Origin: Collinsella aerofaciens
Lineage (GTDB): Bacteria > Actinomycetota > Coriobacteriia > Coriobacteriales > Coriobacteriaceae
DNA length: 64,000 nucleotides
Direction: 5' to 3'
Assembly: GCA_008671135.1 (NCBI GenBank)
Contig: RQAP01000035.1
Location: 1 to 64,000, forward strand
In this document: positions 13,771 to 23,001 of the stretch, piece by piece
Numbering within the stretch: position 1 is the stretch's first letter
Layout of the letters: every line of letters starts with the position of its first letter
The notes under the pieces: generated by a model
Seen by the model: only the letters and a program-made list of their open reading frames with translations
What the model was told of the DNA's origin: nothing
The model's database searches: none
Program-made: the position numbers and the translations under genes

Positions 13771-15147
13771 CTAGGCCCTCAGCAGATAGCGCACCTCGTA
13801 GGGTGCAAGCTCGAGGGTACCCGTAAGCTCGACCGCGAGCGCGCCGTCGGCAAGCAGGTCGACAAAGGAGCCGTTGAGTTCGCCGGCACCAAAGGTATAG
13901 GGCTCGTTCACGGCATTGACCGCCACGAGCACCGTCGCGTCGTCGCAGGCGCGCTCGAACAGCAGCTGCTTGTTCTGGATCACCACATTGCGGTACGCGC
14001 CGTAGTTGAGAGCGCGTGCCGCCGCACCGTCTGTCGAGCGCAGGTGCGCGAGCTGCTTGATGAAGGCCGTCAGCTCGTTGGGCGCAGGCTCATCGAGCGC
14101 AGGACGTAGCGCCCAATCGCCATCGGGGCCGCCCTTTTCGCCGGCAATCCCCCACTCGCTGCCATAGTAGACGCACGGGATGCCCGGCATGCCAAAGAGC
14201 ATGCCGTAGGCGGGACGCAGACACGACTTGTCGGTGAGGATACTTGCCAGGCGCGGCACATCGTGGTTGTCGACAAACGACAGCAGATGTTTGCCGCGGT
14301 AGATGCACCACGGATCGCCGCCAAACTGGCGGTGCAGCGAATGGGCGATCTCGAACATGTTGACCGAGTTAAAGCTGGAGTACAGGCCCTTGTAGCACTC
14401 GTAGTTGGTGCAGGAGTCGAGCATCTCGTCGTTGACGATTTGGTTGTAGTCGCCGTGGAGCGTCTCGCCGATCAGCACAAAGTCGGGCTTGAGCTCACGG
14501 GTAAAGACGTGCAGGCGGCGCATAAAGTCGCGGTCGAGCATATAGGCAACGTCCAGGCGCAGGCCGTCGACGCCAAAGACCTCGGCCCAGCGGCGCACGG
14601 ACTCGAGCAGGTAATCGACCACAGCGGGATTTTGCAGGTTGAGCTTCACAAGCTCAAAATGGCCTTCCCAGCCCTCGTACCAAAAGCCGTCGCCATAGCA
14701 GGAATCGCCGTCAAAGCTAATGTGGAACCAGTCCTTGTACGGCGAGTCCCACTTGCGCTCCTGCACATCGCGGAAGGCCCAAAAACCGCGGCCGACGTGG
14801 TTGAAGACGGCATCGAGCACCACGCGGATGCCATGGGCATGCAGCGTGTCGCATACGGCGGCAAAGTCGGCGTCCCCACCCAGGCGACGGTCGATATGGC
14901 GCAGGCTGCGTGTATCGTAGCCGTGGCTATCAGATTCGAGCGGTGGGTTGATGAGCACAGCGCCAACGCCGAGTTCCTGCATGTAGTCGGCCCATTGGGC
15001 GACCTTCATGATAGGAGCATCGGGGTTGGGCGCGGCGTTGGCAGCCTGGGCGAGCTCATCCTCGGCAACGGGCGCGGCGTTTTCGCGCGGAGCCCCGCAA
15101 AAGCCCAGCGGATAGATCTGATAGAACGTCGTCTCGTATGCCCACAT
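13771..15147 (-). CDS. GH13 alpha-amylase-family glycoside hydrolase
   Basis: Cytosolic alpha-glucan hydrolase or transglycosylase, 458 aa, with no signal peptide. The GH13 barrel motifs are in order: VVLDAVFNHVG (region I), GLRLDVAY with the nucleophile Asp (region II), LIGETLHG with the acid/base Glu (region III), and FVDNHDVPR with the transition-state Asp (region IV). The C-terminal about 80 residues form a beta domain. The start at 15147 has GGGAGG upstream. Lack of an N-terminal carbohydrate module and the cytosolic location fit a maltodextrin-processing enzyme; exact activity is not determinable. It is first in a two-gene unit with the DNA glycosylase. Confidence 0.88.
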   Translation of the reverse strand: MWAYETTFYQIYPLGFCGAPRENAAPVAEDELAQAANAAPNPDAPIMKVAQWADYMQELGVGAVLINPPLESDSHGYDTRSLRHIDRRLGGDADFAAVCDTLHAHGIRVVLDAVFNHVGRGFWAFRDVQERKWDSPYKDWFHISFDGDSCYGDGFWYEGWEGHFELVKLNLQNPAVVDYLLESVRRWAEVFGVDGLRLDVAYMLDRDFMRRLHVFTRELKPDFVLIGETLHGDYNQIVNDEMLDSCTNYECYKGLYSSFNSVNMFEIAHSLHRQFGGDPWCIYRGKHLLSFVDNHDVPRLASILTDKSCLRPAYGMLFGMPGIPCVYYGSEWGIAGEKGGPDGDWALRPALDEPAPNELTAFIKQLAHLRSTDGAAARALNYGAYRNVVIQNKQLLFERACDDATVLVAVNAVNEPYTFGAGELNGSFVDLLADGALAVELTGTLELAPYEVRYLLRA

Positions 15148-15218
15148 AACAGCCTCCCGGTAAGCTCAACACAACGACATCCATTGTATGCCCAGCTTGT
15201 ATCCTCTCCCCCAAAATA

Positions 15219-15285
15219 AGTTGCGGTGGAATAGTTCCTGTCTGGGCCTTCAGAAGCCTTAAACAGGAACTATTCCACCGCAACT
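15219..15285. repeat. GTTGCGGTGGAATA palindrome, copy 1
   Basis: A perfect 22-base inverted repeat (15219-15240 and 15264-15285) with a 23-base loop, in the gap between the hydrolase start and the MFS gene end. Related copies lie at 19358 and 58614. Confidence 0.85.
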
Positions 15286-15301
15286 GATGAGGAGGATGTG
15301 G

Positions 15302-16498
15302 CTAGGCGACGGGCTTTGCGCGGCGTATGGCTGGGAACATCACCGTGATGGCGAGGATGACGCCCACGACGGCAATCGCCCCGCCCGCGAAGCCGATCCA
15401 AGCGATACCGGGACCCGAAACCACGGCGCCGCCGATTGCGGTGCCCGTGCCAATACCGAGGTTAAACAGGCCCGAGAAGATCGACATGGCGACGGCCGAC
15501 GAATCTGCCGGCGTGTGCTTGATGAGCTCGGCCTGAAACGCCACGTTAAAGGCCGTGGCGCAGCAACCCCACAGTGCGCAGACGGCAAGCACTGTCACGA
15601 GCGACGATGCGGCCGGCCCCATGAGCAGCAGGGCCACCGGCACGCCGGAGAGCGTGATAGCAAGGAACGGAAAACGGTGCCCGTCGAACAGGCGGCTGAA
15701 CAGCCAGCTGCCCACCAAGCCGGAACAGCCAAACGCCGTCAGCGTCATGGTGATGGCGCCCGCATCGACGTGCGCGACCTGCGCCAGGAAGGGCTCGATA
15801 TAGCTGTAGCTTGCGTAATAGCCGGTCGCCATGAAGACCGTGACTGCGTAGAGCGCGATGAGGAGCGGGTTCTTGAGCAGCTCGGGCAGCTGTTTGACGG
15901 TAAAGCGCTCACCCGCCGGCATGGCCGGGAACACCGCTGCCTGGTAGACGACCGCGATGGCTGAGAGGCCCCCGACCACGGCAAACGTCATGCGCCAGCC
16001 CACGGCCAAGCCAATGGCGCGACCGAGAGGCAGGCCAAAGATCTGCGCGATGGACGAGCCCGTGGCGATCATGCTGATGGCGAGCGCGCCGTGGCGAGTG
16101 TCGACCAGGCGCGAGGCCATAATCGAGGCGACTGACCAGAACACGGCATGTGCGCAAGCGACCACCAGGCGCGCGCAGACCAGGATGGGATAGGTCGGCG
16201 CCACAGCGGACAGGAACTGACCGAGCGAGAACACGGCAAGCACGCCCAGCAGCATCCGCTTAAACTCGAAACGCGAAGCGAACACCATGAGCGGCAACGA
16301 CAGCAGCATGACGCCCCAGGCATAGACCGAGATCATGATGCCCGCCTGGGCCTCGGTGAGCGAGAACGACGCGGCGATATCAGTCAAAAGGCCGATGGGC
16401 ATAAACTCCGACGTGTTGAACACGAACGCACAGCAGGTGAGCCCGACGAGTGGGAGCCACTGCCTGAGCGTGATGCCGTCTTGCCTTGCCTGAGTCAT
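15302..16498 (-). CDS. MFS efflux transporter, AraJ/SotB type
   Basis: Integral membrane transporter of 398 aa with about 12 hydrophobic segments. The N-terminus (LPLVGLTCCAFVFNTSEFMPIGLL) and the loop ARLVVACAHAVFWSV match the drug:H+ antiporter/sugar-efflux AraJ-SotB group, which exports arabinose-like sugars or drugs. MTQARQDG at 16498 is chosen as the start because GGAGA lies about ten bases upstream; the ORF extends 32 codons further without a ribosome-binding site. No partner gene is adjacent, so the substrate is unknown. A short hydrophilic Arg/Lys-rich tail ends the protein. Confidence 0.85.
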   Translation of the reverse strand: MTQARQDGITLRQWLPLVGLTCCAFVFNTSEFMPIGLLTDIAASFSLTEAQAGIMISVYAWGVMLLSLPLMVFASRFEFKRMLLGVLAVFSLGQFLSAVAPTYPILVCARLVVACAHAVFWSVASIMASRLVDTRHGALAISMIATGSSIAQIFGLPLGRAIGLAVGWRMTFAVVGGLSAIAVVYQAAVFPAMPAGERFTVKQLPELLKNPLLIALYAVTVFMATGYYASYSYIEPFLAQVAHVDAGAITMTLTAFGCSGLVGSWLFSRLFDGHRFPFLAITLSGVPVALLLMGPAASSLVTVLAVCALWGCCATAFNVAFQAELIKHTPADSSAVAMSIFSGLFNLGIGTGTAIGGAVVSGPGIAWIGFAGGAIAVVGVILAITVMFPAIRRAKPVA

Positions 16499-16618
16499 AT
16501 ATAACGTCTCCAATCGTTTTGAGCGGAGGCGATTATATAGCAACGGCCCCGCATCCGTCAGTACAGAAGCGGGGCCGAAAACAATTCGATACACAGAGGT
16601 TGCGTCGTCAATTCATAA

Positions 16619-18979
16619 CTAAGCCAACCCCAGCAATATGCCCGCCGAATGCACGACAAACGCCACGATCCAGGCGACCGTCACTTGAAACGCGAACACG
16701 GCAACGGCGTAGCGCGCGCCCAGCTCGCTCTTGACGGCGCCGATGGCTGCCACACAGGGCGGGTACAGCAGCGTAAAGACCAGGAACACATAGGCAGTGA
16801 ACGGCGAAAACATGGTCGACAGTGCCGCGGGCGAGGTCGCGCCCAAAAGCACCGTGAGGGTCGAGATGACACTCTCCTTGGCGATAAGTCCGGTGACGAG
16901 CGCCGTGGATGCACGCCAGTCGCCAAACCCAAGCGGCGTCAGCGCCGGCGCAATGATGCTGCCGAGACCCGCAAGCAGACTCTGCGACTGATCGGCGACC
17001 ACATTAAAGCGGATGTCGAACGTCTGAAGGAACCAGATGACCACGGTAGCGGCAAAGATAATGGTAAAGGCCTTGGTAATAAAGTCTTTGGCCTTATCCC
17101 ATGCCAGCATCACCGTCGTCTTGACGCTCGGCAGGCGGTAATTGGGCAGCTCCATGATAAACGGCACCGGGTCGCCCTTAAATGCCGTGCGGTTGAGTAC
17201 CAAAGCCGCGATACAGCCAACCGCAATGCCGATCAGATAGAGCGAGACCATGGCGGGAACCGTCGCCTGTGGGAAAAACGCCCCGCACAGCAGACCATAG
17301 ACCGGCAACTTGGCCGAGCAGCTCATGAACGGCGTGAGCATGACCGTCATCTTGCGGTCGTGCTCGGATGGGAGCGTACGGGTCGACATGATAGCCGGCA
17401 CGGTGCAGCCAAACCCGACGAGCATGGGTACAAAGCTGCGGCCCGACAGGCCAAAACGACGCAGCACCTTATCCATGACAAAGGCGACGCGCGCCATGTA
17501 GCCCGAGTCTTCCAGAATGGAGAGGAACAAAAAGAGCACGACGATAATCGGCAGGAAGGTCAGCACACTGCCCACGCCCGTAAGCACGCCGTCGACAGCC
17601 AGCGAGCGCACCACGTCGTTGGTGCCGAACGCCTTGAGGCCCGCATCGGCCGAGGCGATGATAGCAGCGATACCGTCCTCCATGAGTCCCTGCAACGCCG
17701 CGCCGATCACGCCAAACGTCAGCCAAAAGACGAGGCCCATGATCACCAGGAACGCCGGAATGGCCGTGTAGCGACCCGTCAGGATGCGGTCGATCTTGAC
17801 GGAGCGCACGTGCTCGCGGCTTTCGTGCGGTTTGACGACGCAGCGCCCGCACACGTCGCCGATAAAGCTAAAGCGCATATCGGCCAGCGCGGACAGGCGG
17901 TCGGTGCCGGCCTCGCCCTCCATCTGGGTAATGATGTGCTCGATAGCGTCGAGCTCGTTGCGATCCAGGTGAAGCGCCTCGGTCACCAGCTCGTCGCCCT
18001 CAACCAGCTTGGTCGCCGCAAAGCGCACCGGGATGTGCGCCGTCACGGCATGGTCCTCGATCAGGTTGGCAATGCCGTGGATGCAGCGATGCAGTGCGCC
18101 GCCGTCCGATCCATCGGGCGCACAGAAGTCCAGGCGACCGGGGCGCTCGCGGAACCGCGCCACGTGCAAGGCATGATCCACCAGCTCGCCGATACCCTCG
18201 TTGCGGGCAGCGCTAATGGGAACAACAGGCACGCCCAACAGGCTCTCGAGCAGATTGACGTCCACGGCGCCGCCGTTGGCCGTCACCTCGTCCATCATGT
18301 TGAGCGCGATGACCATGGGGCGGTCGAGCTCCATAAGCTGCAGCGTCAGGTACAGGTTACGTTCGATGTTGGTGGCGTCGATGATGTCGATGATGGCGTC
18401 GGGGTTTTCGTCCAAGATGAATTGGCGGCTGACGATCTCTTCGCCCGTGTACGGCGACAGCGAGTAAATGCCGGGCAGATCGGTAACGCTTGCCTCGGGA
18501 TGGTTACGGATGGTGCCGTCCTTGCGGTCGACCGTCACGCCAGGAAAGTTACCGACGTGCTGGTTGGAGCCCGTAAGCTGGTTGAACAGCGTGGTCTTAC
18601 CGCAGTTTTGGTTGCCGGCGAGGGCAAAATGCAGCGGTGCGCCCTCGGGCACGGCCGTTTTTGCCGCACGGGGCGAATACATCCCCTCGCCGAGTGCCGG
18701 ATGCTCCGTCGTTCCGATTGCGGCGTTGGCGCGCGGACCGGTATCGGTGTCGTGCACATCCACGAGCTCAATGCGTGCGGCATCATCCTTGCGCAGCGTC
18801 AACTCGTAGCCACGCAGGCGAATCTCGAGCGGGTCGCCCATGGGGGCGTACTTCATCATGGTGACTTCGGTGCCCGGCGTTAGGCCCATGTCCAAAATAT
18901 GCTGTCGGAGTGCCTGGTCGTCCGATGCCACCGATGCGACAACGGCGTCCTTTCCAATCTCGAGCGTATCGAGCTTCAC
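16619..18979 (-). CDS. feoB: FeoA-FeoB fusion, ferrous iron transporter
   Basis: Fe(II) uptake GTPase-permease, 786 aa. The GTG start at 18979 follows a GGGGGAGGAAC site; the longer ORF has no other good start. Residues about 1-75 form a FeoA SH3-like domain (LRQHILDMGLTPGTEV). FeoB follows: P-loop GNQNCGKTTLFN, G3 DLPGIYSL, G4 NMMD and G5 SARNEGIG, then a helical region and a multi-helix membrane domain with the Gate motifs VGFGCTVPAIMSTRTLP and SCSAKLPVYGLL. A covalent FeoA-FeoB fusion removes the need for a separate feoA. Upstream are two direct GGTTAGCC repeats that may bind an iron-dependent repressor. Confidence 0.95.
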   Translation of the reverse strand: MKLDTLEIGKDAVVASVASDDQALRQHILDMGLTPGTEVTMMKYAPMGDPLEIRLRGYELTLRKDDAARIELVDVHDTDTGPRANAAIGTTEHPALGEGMYSPRAAKTAVPEGAPLHFALAGNQNCGKTTLFNQLTGSNQHVGNFPGVTVDRKDGTIRNHPEASVTDLPGIYSLSPYTGEEIVSRQFILDENPDAIIDIIDATNIERNLYLTLQLMELDRPMVIALNMMDEVTANGGAVDVNLLESLLGVPVVPISAARNEGIGELVDHALHVARFRERPGRLDFCAPDGSDGGALHRCIHGIANLIEDHAVTAHIPVRFAATKLVEGDELVTEALHLDRNELDAIEHIITQMEGEAGTDRLSALADMRFSFIGDVCGRCVVKPHESREHVRSVKIDRILTGRYTAIPAFLVIMGLVFWLTFGVIGAALQGLMEDGIAAIIASADAGLKAFGTNDVVRSLAVDGVLTGVGSVLTFLPIIVVLFLFLSILEDSGYMARVAFVMDKVLRRFGLSGRSFVPMLVGFGCTVPAIMSTRTLPSEHDRKMTVMLTPFMSCSAKLPVYGLLCGAFFPQATVPAMVSLYLIGIAVGCIAALVLNRTAFKGDPVPFIMELPNYRLPSVKTTVMLAWDKAKDFITKAFTIIFAATVVIWFLQTFDIRFNVVADQSQSLLAGLGSIIAPALTPLGFGDWRASTALVTGLIAKESVISTLTVLLGATSPAALSTMFSPFTAYVFLVFTLLYPPCVAAIGAVKSELGARYAVAVFAFQVTVAWIVAFVVHSAGILLGLA

Positions 18980-19030
18980 GTCCGTGTTCCTCCCCCGGCG
19001 CCCACAGGGCGTTGCATTTATGTTCACCTT

Positions 19031-19055
19031 GGCTAACCGTTTGCCACGGCTAACC
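19031..19055 (-). promoter_or_regulatory. Tandem GGTTAGCC boxes upstream of feoAB, possible metal-repressor site
   Basis: GGTTAGCC occurs twice (19048-19055 and 19031-19038) with a 17-base period on the minus strand, 50-75 bases upstream of the feoAB start. It resembles the half-site of DtxR/IdeR operators, but the full palindrome is degenerate. Confidence 0.4.
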
Positions 19056-19166
19056 AATTTAACCATGCATGATAGCGCGAACACACAACGATGTTCAATC
19101 AGCAAATTGGCGCAATGGGGACAGGCAGGAGAGTTCAGGGCCATAGTTTCCCGATGAGGCCTCTCG

Positions 19167-19339
19167 GGGAAACTACATCCCAGAATTCCGGCTCGAAACG
19201 GGATATGGTTTCCCAAACAGGCCTCTTACGGAAAATGCATCCCGGAATCCCCGCTCGAAACGGGACGCGCTTTCCCAGTCGAGGCCCTATGGGAAACTGC
19301 GTCCCACCTTGAAAGGCAAAACTGGGGCGCAGTTTCCGG
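19167..19339. repeat. Second array of GGAAAC/GTTTCC hairpins
   Basis: The gene-free region 18980-19451 carries three hairpin units at 19167-19214, 19230-19276 and 19291-19339. They repeat about every 62 bases and are separated by AGGCC-containing spacers; a partial unit precedes them near 19143. GGAAACTGCGTCCC at 19292 is identical to the unit at 6501. A lone GGGGACAGG motif lies at 19117-19125. No ORF in the stretch is credible. Confidence 0.8.
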
Positions 19340-19357
19340 ACGGGGCATCAAAAACGA

Positions 19358-19422
19358 AGTTGCGGTGGAATAGTTCCTGGATGGGCTGGTTGATGCCCCA
19401 GATAGGAACTATTTCACCGCAA
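19358..19422. repeat. GTTGCGGTGGAATA palindrome, copy 2
   Basis: An inverted repeat of about 20 bases with one or two mismatches (arms about 19358-19378 and 19404-19422), directly next to the hairpin array and just after the esterase stop. The left arm is the same sequence as in the 15219 copy; the loop differs. Confidence 0.8.
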
Positions 19423-19451
19423 GTTATTGAAGAGCTTGGATGCCGGGACTC

Positions 19452-20351
19452 TTACAGATGGCGCTCGAGGAAGCGGAAGGCCAGGCGGATCCAGGGACGG
19501 ACGGAAACCTGCTTGTCCTCGTTGTCGACCGCGGTGTTGGCGTTGCCGAGCGAAAGGCCATGACCACCCTGGTCGAAGACGTGCATCTCGCATGCAACGC
19601 CCTCCTCGGCCATGCGCTGCGCAAACGGGTAGACCTGCGCGATCGGCGCCGTCTTGTCGTCGGACACGCCCCACACAAAGGTCGGTGGCATCTGACGCGA
19701 AACATGCGTGGTGGGGCAGATGTCGGCCAGATGCTCGTCAGTTGCCTCGCCGCCCGTCACCATCGACAGGTAGTCGTTGAGCAAATCGCGCCCCGTCTTG
19801 CCACCCGTCTTGGGCACACGCAAGTCAATGCGCGGATCGCGCGTCTGCATGTCGCGCACATAGGCAAAGTCGAGCAATGGATAGCCCAGCACCACGGCAT
19901 CGGGACGAATGTCGTCCGGACGCGCCCCGGCAAGTGCCGCAAAGGGGCCGGTCTTCCACTGTGTTGCCAGCGAGGCGCAAATCATGCCGCCAGCAGAAAA
20001 GCCCACGACGCACACGCGCTTAGGATCGACATGCCACTCGTCGGCGTTGGCGCGCACCGTGGCGACCATCTTGGCAAGATCTGCCTGGGGATGCGGAAAG
20101 CTCACGTCACCCGTAGAACTCGTGACATAGTTGAGCACAAAGGCCTGGTAACCGTGATCCAAAAACGCAAACGCCACAGGATCCTGCTCATGCGGAGCGA
20201 TATGCGTAAACGCACCTCCGCCACAGATAATCACCGCGGGGCGGCGGCCATTCGGTTTATCGGGCAACGGCTCGGCACCCAAATACGTAAACGTCGCCGG
20301 ATAATCCTCGGTCGGCTCCTCGCCCCACAGCGCATGGTTCTCGACAATCAT
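19452..20351 (-). CDS. Alpha/beta-hydrolase, acetyl-esterase type
   Basis: Probable cytosolic carboxylesterase of 299 aa, similar to xylan/acetyl-ester esterases (BD-FAE or Axe families). The oxyanion stretch VIICGGGAFTHI, the nucleophile elbow GFSAGGM with Ser near residue 132, an acidic residue after TFVWGVSDDKT and the catalytic His in QGGHGLSLG give a full triad. No signal peptide is visible. It begins at an ATG (20351) and stands alone, with the PTS IIA gene divergent 243 bases away. The natural substrate is unknown; esterases of this kind often trim acetylated oligosaccharides. Confidence 0.85.
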   Translation of the reverse strand: MIVENHALWGEEPTEDYPATFTYLGAEPLPDKPNGRRPAVIICGGGAFTHIAPHEQDPVAFAFLDHGYQAFVLNYVTSSTGDVSFPHPQADLAKMVATVRANADEWHVDPKRVCVVGFSAGGMICASLATQWKTGPFAALAGARPDDIRPDAVVLGYPLLDFAYVRDMQTRDPRIDLRVPKTGGKTGRDLLNDYLSMVTGGEATDEHLADICPTTHVSRQMPPTFVWGVSDDKTAPIAQVYPFAQRMAEEGVACEMHVFDQGGHGLSLGNANTAVDNEDKQVSVRPWIRLAFRFLERHL

Positions 20352-20537
20352 ATGTGCTCCCTTCGCGCAAATTATGCGCCCTTATTTTTCGCCTTCAAGC
20401 GTACCCCACTTGAACCCGTGGCGCAGAAACACTCCGGCAATAAGTTTCCCTTCAACTGATATATCACATAATCCCAGTTCAGAGGTATCGTTGAGCAGCG
20501 TAGAATAGGGGCGTTGACCAAGCCGCGAAACACATGT

Positions 20538-20547
20538 GAAACGTTTC
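20538..20547. promoter_or_regulatory. GAAACGTTTC palindrome upstream of the PTS IIA gene
   Basis: A perfect ten-base palindrome with a central CG, the layout of LacI/CcpA-family operators, 48 bases before the IIA start and between divergent genes. Confidence 0.4.
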
Positions 20548-20594
20548 CGGCAAACCAAACGCGCGATATGCGCCTATTTAAGTTGGAGGCAACT

Positions 20595-21158
20595 ATGGGT
20601 CTGCTCGATTCGCTTAAGTCCACCTTCACCTCGACCGGCGAGGCGTCCGTTCCGCCCGCAGCAAGCTTCGCCACCCGCGAAGGCGTCATCTATGCCCCCG
20701 TCAACGGCGTGCTCGTCAACCTGAACGAGGTTCCCGACGAGACGATCGCCTCGGGCATGCTTGGCCAGGGCTATGGCATCGAGCCCATTACCGGCACCAT
20801 CTATGCGCCCGCCAACGGCCGCATCGGTGCCACCACTGTCACCAACCACTCCATCGGCATGATCACCGAGGACGGTCTGCGCGTGTTCATCCATGTTGGC
20901 CTGGGCACCGTGGAAATGAACGGCAAGGGTTTTGCCCGCTTTGTCGAGATGGGCGATGTGGTCAAGGCAGGCCAGCCGCTCATCAGCTTCGACCGCGAGG
21001 CCATTAAGGCCGCTGGTCACGAGGACATCGTGACCGTCATCGTCTCCGAGCTCGATCGTCTTAAGAGCATCGACCATGTCGGCGAGTCTGGAACGCTTAT
21101 CGGCGGCAACCCGCTCGTCAAGCTTGGCGACCCGCTGCTGGTTGCCAAGACCAAGTAG
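20595..21158 (+). CDS. crr: PTS glucose-type EIIA component
   Basis: Stand-alone EIIA-Glc domain protein (187 aa) that relays phosphate from HPr to sugar-specific EIIBC. The phospho-accepting His lies in [16 protein letters not shown], and a supporting His in TVTNHSIGM. An N-terminal extension of about 30 residues precedes the beta-sandwich. The ATG at 20595 has GGAGG upstream, whereas the ORF continues 27 codons further without one. No EIIBC gene is adjacent, so it must serve permeases encoded elsewhere. A strong terminator follows. Regulation by a LacI-type factor is possible from the upstream palindrome. Confidence 0.9.
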   Translation: MGLLDSLKSTFTSTGEASVPPAASFATREGVIYAPVNGVLVNLNEVPDETIASGMLGQGYGIEPITGTIYAPANGRIGATTVTNHSIGMITEDGLRVFIHVGLGTVEMNGKGFARFVEMGDVVKAGQPLISFDREAIKAAGHEDIVTVIVSELDRLKSIDHVGESGTLIGGNPLVKLGDPLLVAKTK

Positions 21159-21197
21159 CCAGACCCCACGCCACACAGCCAAAAGGCACCTCGTCAA

Positions 21198-21229
21198 GCG
21201 CCCACGACCATTTGGCCGCGGGCGCTTTT
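21198..21229 (+). terminator. Terminator of the PTS IIA gene
   Basis: GCGCCC (21198-21203) pairs with GGGCGC (21220-21225), with extra pairing inside, followed by TTTT. Confidence 0.75.
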
Positions 21230-21339
21230 CGTTTGAAAAACCATCCCGCCAATGCCTTATCTGTATAGCCCAAATGAGCCGAGCTGCTAGAATATCGAAC
21301 TGTATGGATAACTATCATTCAACCGTTATGGGAGGATAC

Positions 21340-22743
21340 GTGAACCGCACCAAAATCGCGCAGCTCTATGCCGATGCCGAGCCGCTCGGCGGCCAGACCG
21401 TCACCGTCGCCGGCTGGGTCAAGTCCGTCCGCGACATGAAGAACTTTGGCTTCGTTACGCTCAACGACGGCAGCTGCTTCCGCGACCTGCAGGTCGTCAT
21501 GAACCGCGAGGCACTCGACAACTACGACGAGATCGCCCATCAAAACGTCTCGGCCGCACTCATTTGCACCGGCACCGTCAAGCTGACCCCCGATGCGCCC
21601 CAGCCTTTCGAGCTTTCTGCCACCTCCATCGAGGTCGAGGGCGTCAGCGCCCCGGATTACCCGCTGCAGAAGAAGCGCGCAACCGTCGAGTTCCTGCGCA
21701 CCCAGCAGCACCTGCGCCCGCGCACCAACCTGTTCCGCGCCGTGTTCCGCATCCGCTCTGTCGCGGCTGCCGCCATCCACCGCTTCTTCCAGGAGCAGGG
21801 CTTTGTCTACGTCAACACCCCCATCATCACCACGAGTGACTGCGAGGGCGCCGGCGAGATGTTCCGCGTGACCACGCTCGACCCCAAAAATCCGCCCCTC
21901 ACCGAGTCCGGCGAGGTCGACTGGAGCCAGGACTTCTTCGGCAAGCATGCAAGCCTCACCGTGTCCGGCCAGCTCAATGCCGAGAACTTTGCCATGGCCT
22001 TTGGCGACGTGTACACCTTTGGCCCCACCTTCCGTGCCGAGAACTCCAACACCACGCGCCACGCCGCCGAGTTTTGGATGATCGAGCCCGAGATGGCCTT
22101 TGCCGACCTCAACGACTACATGGATAACGCCGAGGCCATGCTCAAGTACGTCCTTAAGGACGTCATGGCCACCTGCCCCGACGAGCTCAATATGCTCAAC
22201 AAGTTTGTGGACAAGGGTCTGCTCGAGCGCCTGGACCATGTCGCCAACTCCGACTTCGCCCGCGTTACCTACACCGAGGCCGTCGAAATCCTGGAGCAGG
22301 CAGTCGCTGCTGGCCACCAGTTTGATTACCCCGTCAGCTGGGGCATCGACCTGCAGACCGAGCACGAGCGCTTCCTGACTGAGGAGCACTTTAAGCGCCC
22401 GACCTTCGTGACCGACTACCCGGCCGAGATCAAGGCGTTCTACATGCGCATGAACGAGGACGGCAAGACCGTCGCCGCCGCCGACTGCCTGGTTCCCGGT
22501 ATCGGCGAGATTATCGGCGGCTCCCAGCGCGAGGAGCGCCTGGATCTGCTCGAGGCCCGCATCAAGGACCTGGGCATGAATCCCGAGCAGTACAAGTACT
22601 ACCTTGACCTGCGCCGCTACGGTTCCTGCAAGCACGCCGGCTACGGTCTGGGCTTCGAGCGCTTGGTCATGTATCTGACCGGCGTGGGCAACATCCGCGA
22701 CGTCCTGCCGCACCCGCGCACCGTGGGCAACGCCGACTTCTAA
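21340..22743 (+). CDS. asnS: Asparaginyl-tRNA synthetase
   Basis: Class IIb synthetase charging tRNA-Asn, 467 aa, the normal length. The GTG at 21340 ([10 protein letters not shown]) is preferred because GGGAGG sits five bases upstream; ATGs at 21304 and 21328 lack suitable spacing. An OB-fold anticodon domain ([20 protein letters not shown]) is followed by the catalytic core, with motif 2 ([18 protein letters not shown]) and motif 3 ([15 protein letters not shown]). VSGQLNAE is the AsnRS/AspRS class signature, and the Asn-type loop supports AsnRS over AspRS. Single gene with its own perfect terminator. Confidence 0.97.
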   Translation: MNRTKIAQLYADAEPLGGQTVTVAGWVKSVRDMKNFGFVTLNDGSCFRDLQVVMNREALDNYDEIAHQNVSAALICTGTVKLTPDAPQPFELSATSIEVEGVSAPDYPLQKKRATVEFLRTQQHLRPRTNLFRAVFRIRSVAAAAIHRFFQEQGFVYVNTPIITTSDCEGAGEMFRVTTLDPKNPPLTESGEVDWSQDFFGKHASLTVSGQLNAENFAMAFGDVYTFGPTFRAENSNTTRHAAEFWMIEPEMAFADLNDYMDNAEAMLKYVLKDVMATCPDELNMLNKFVDKGLLERLDHVANSDFARVTYTEAVEILEQAVAAGHQFDYPVSWGIDLQTEHERFLTEEHFKRPTFVTDYPAEIKAFYMRMNEDGKTVAAADCLVPGIGEIIGGSQREERLDLLEARIKDLGMNPEQYKYYLDLRRYGSCKHAGYGLGFERLVMYLTGVGNIRDVLPHPRTVGNADF

Positions 22744-22790
22744 TCGTCGGACGCTAGCTCGCGTCGCCACACGCCAACGCTCATCGCATA

Positions 22791-22826
22791 AGCGTCTCTC
22801 GACATCGGTCGAGAGACGCTTTTTTC
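22791..22826 (+). terminator. asnS terminator
   Basis: A perfect 13-base-pair stem (22791-22803 and 22808-22820) with an ATCG loop followed by TTTTTT. Confidence 0.95.
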
Positions 22827-23001
22827 AACAGCATCCGTCAAGCTTTTGGCAAGTTTTTGGTCAGTTGAGCAGGGCTGTTGAAAACTCGGCCCGCCGTTTG
22901 CCGACGACTACCGACCGCCCAGAGCGCCCTGTGCCCCTGGGAAAGCCCCACGTCCTAGGCTCCATACCGTCGCCACCCAAAACGGAAAGGACGTGGGCAC
23001 G

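Noticed and set aside
16649..18883. Plus-strand ORF of 744 codons
   Set aside because: Fully antisense to the FeoA-FeoB fusion; Arg/His/Asp-rich composition typical of a shadow frame.
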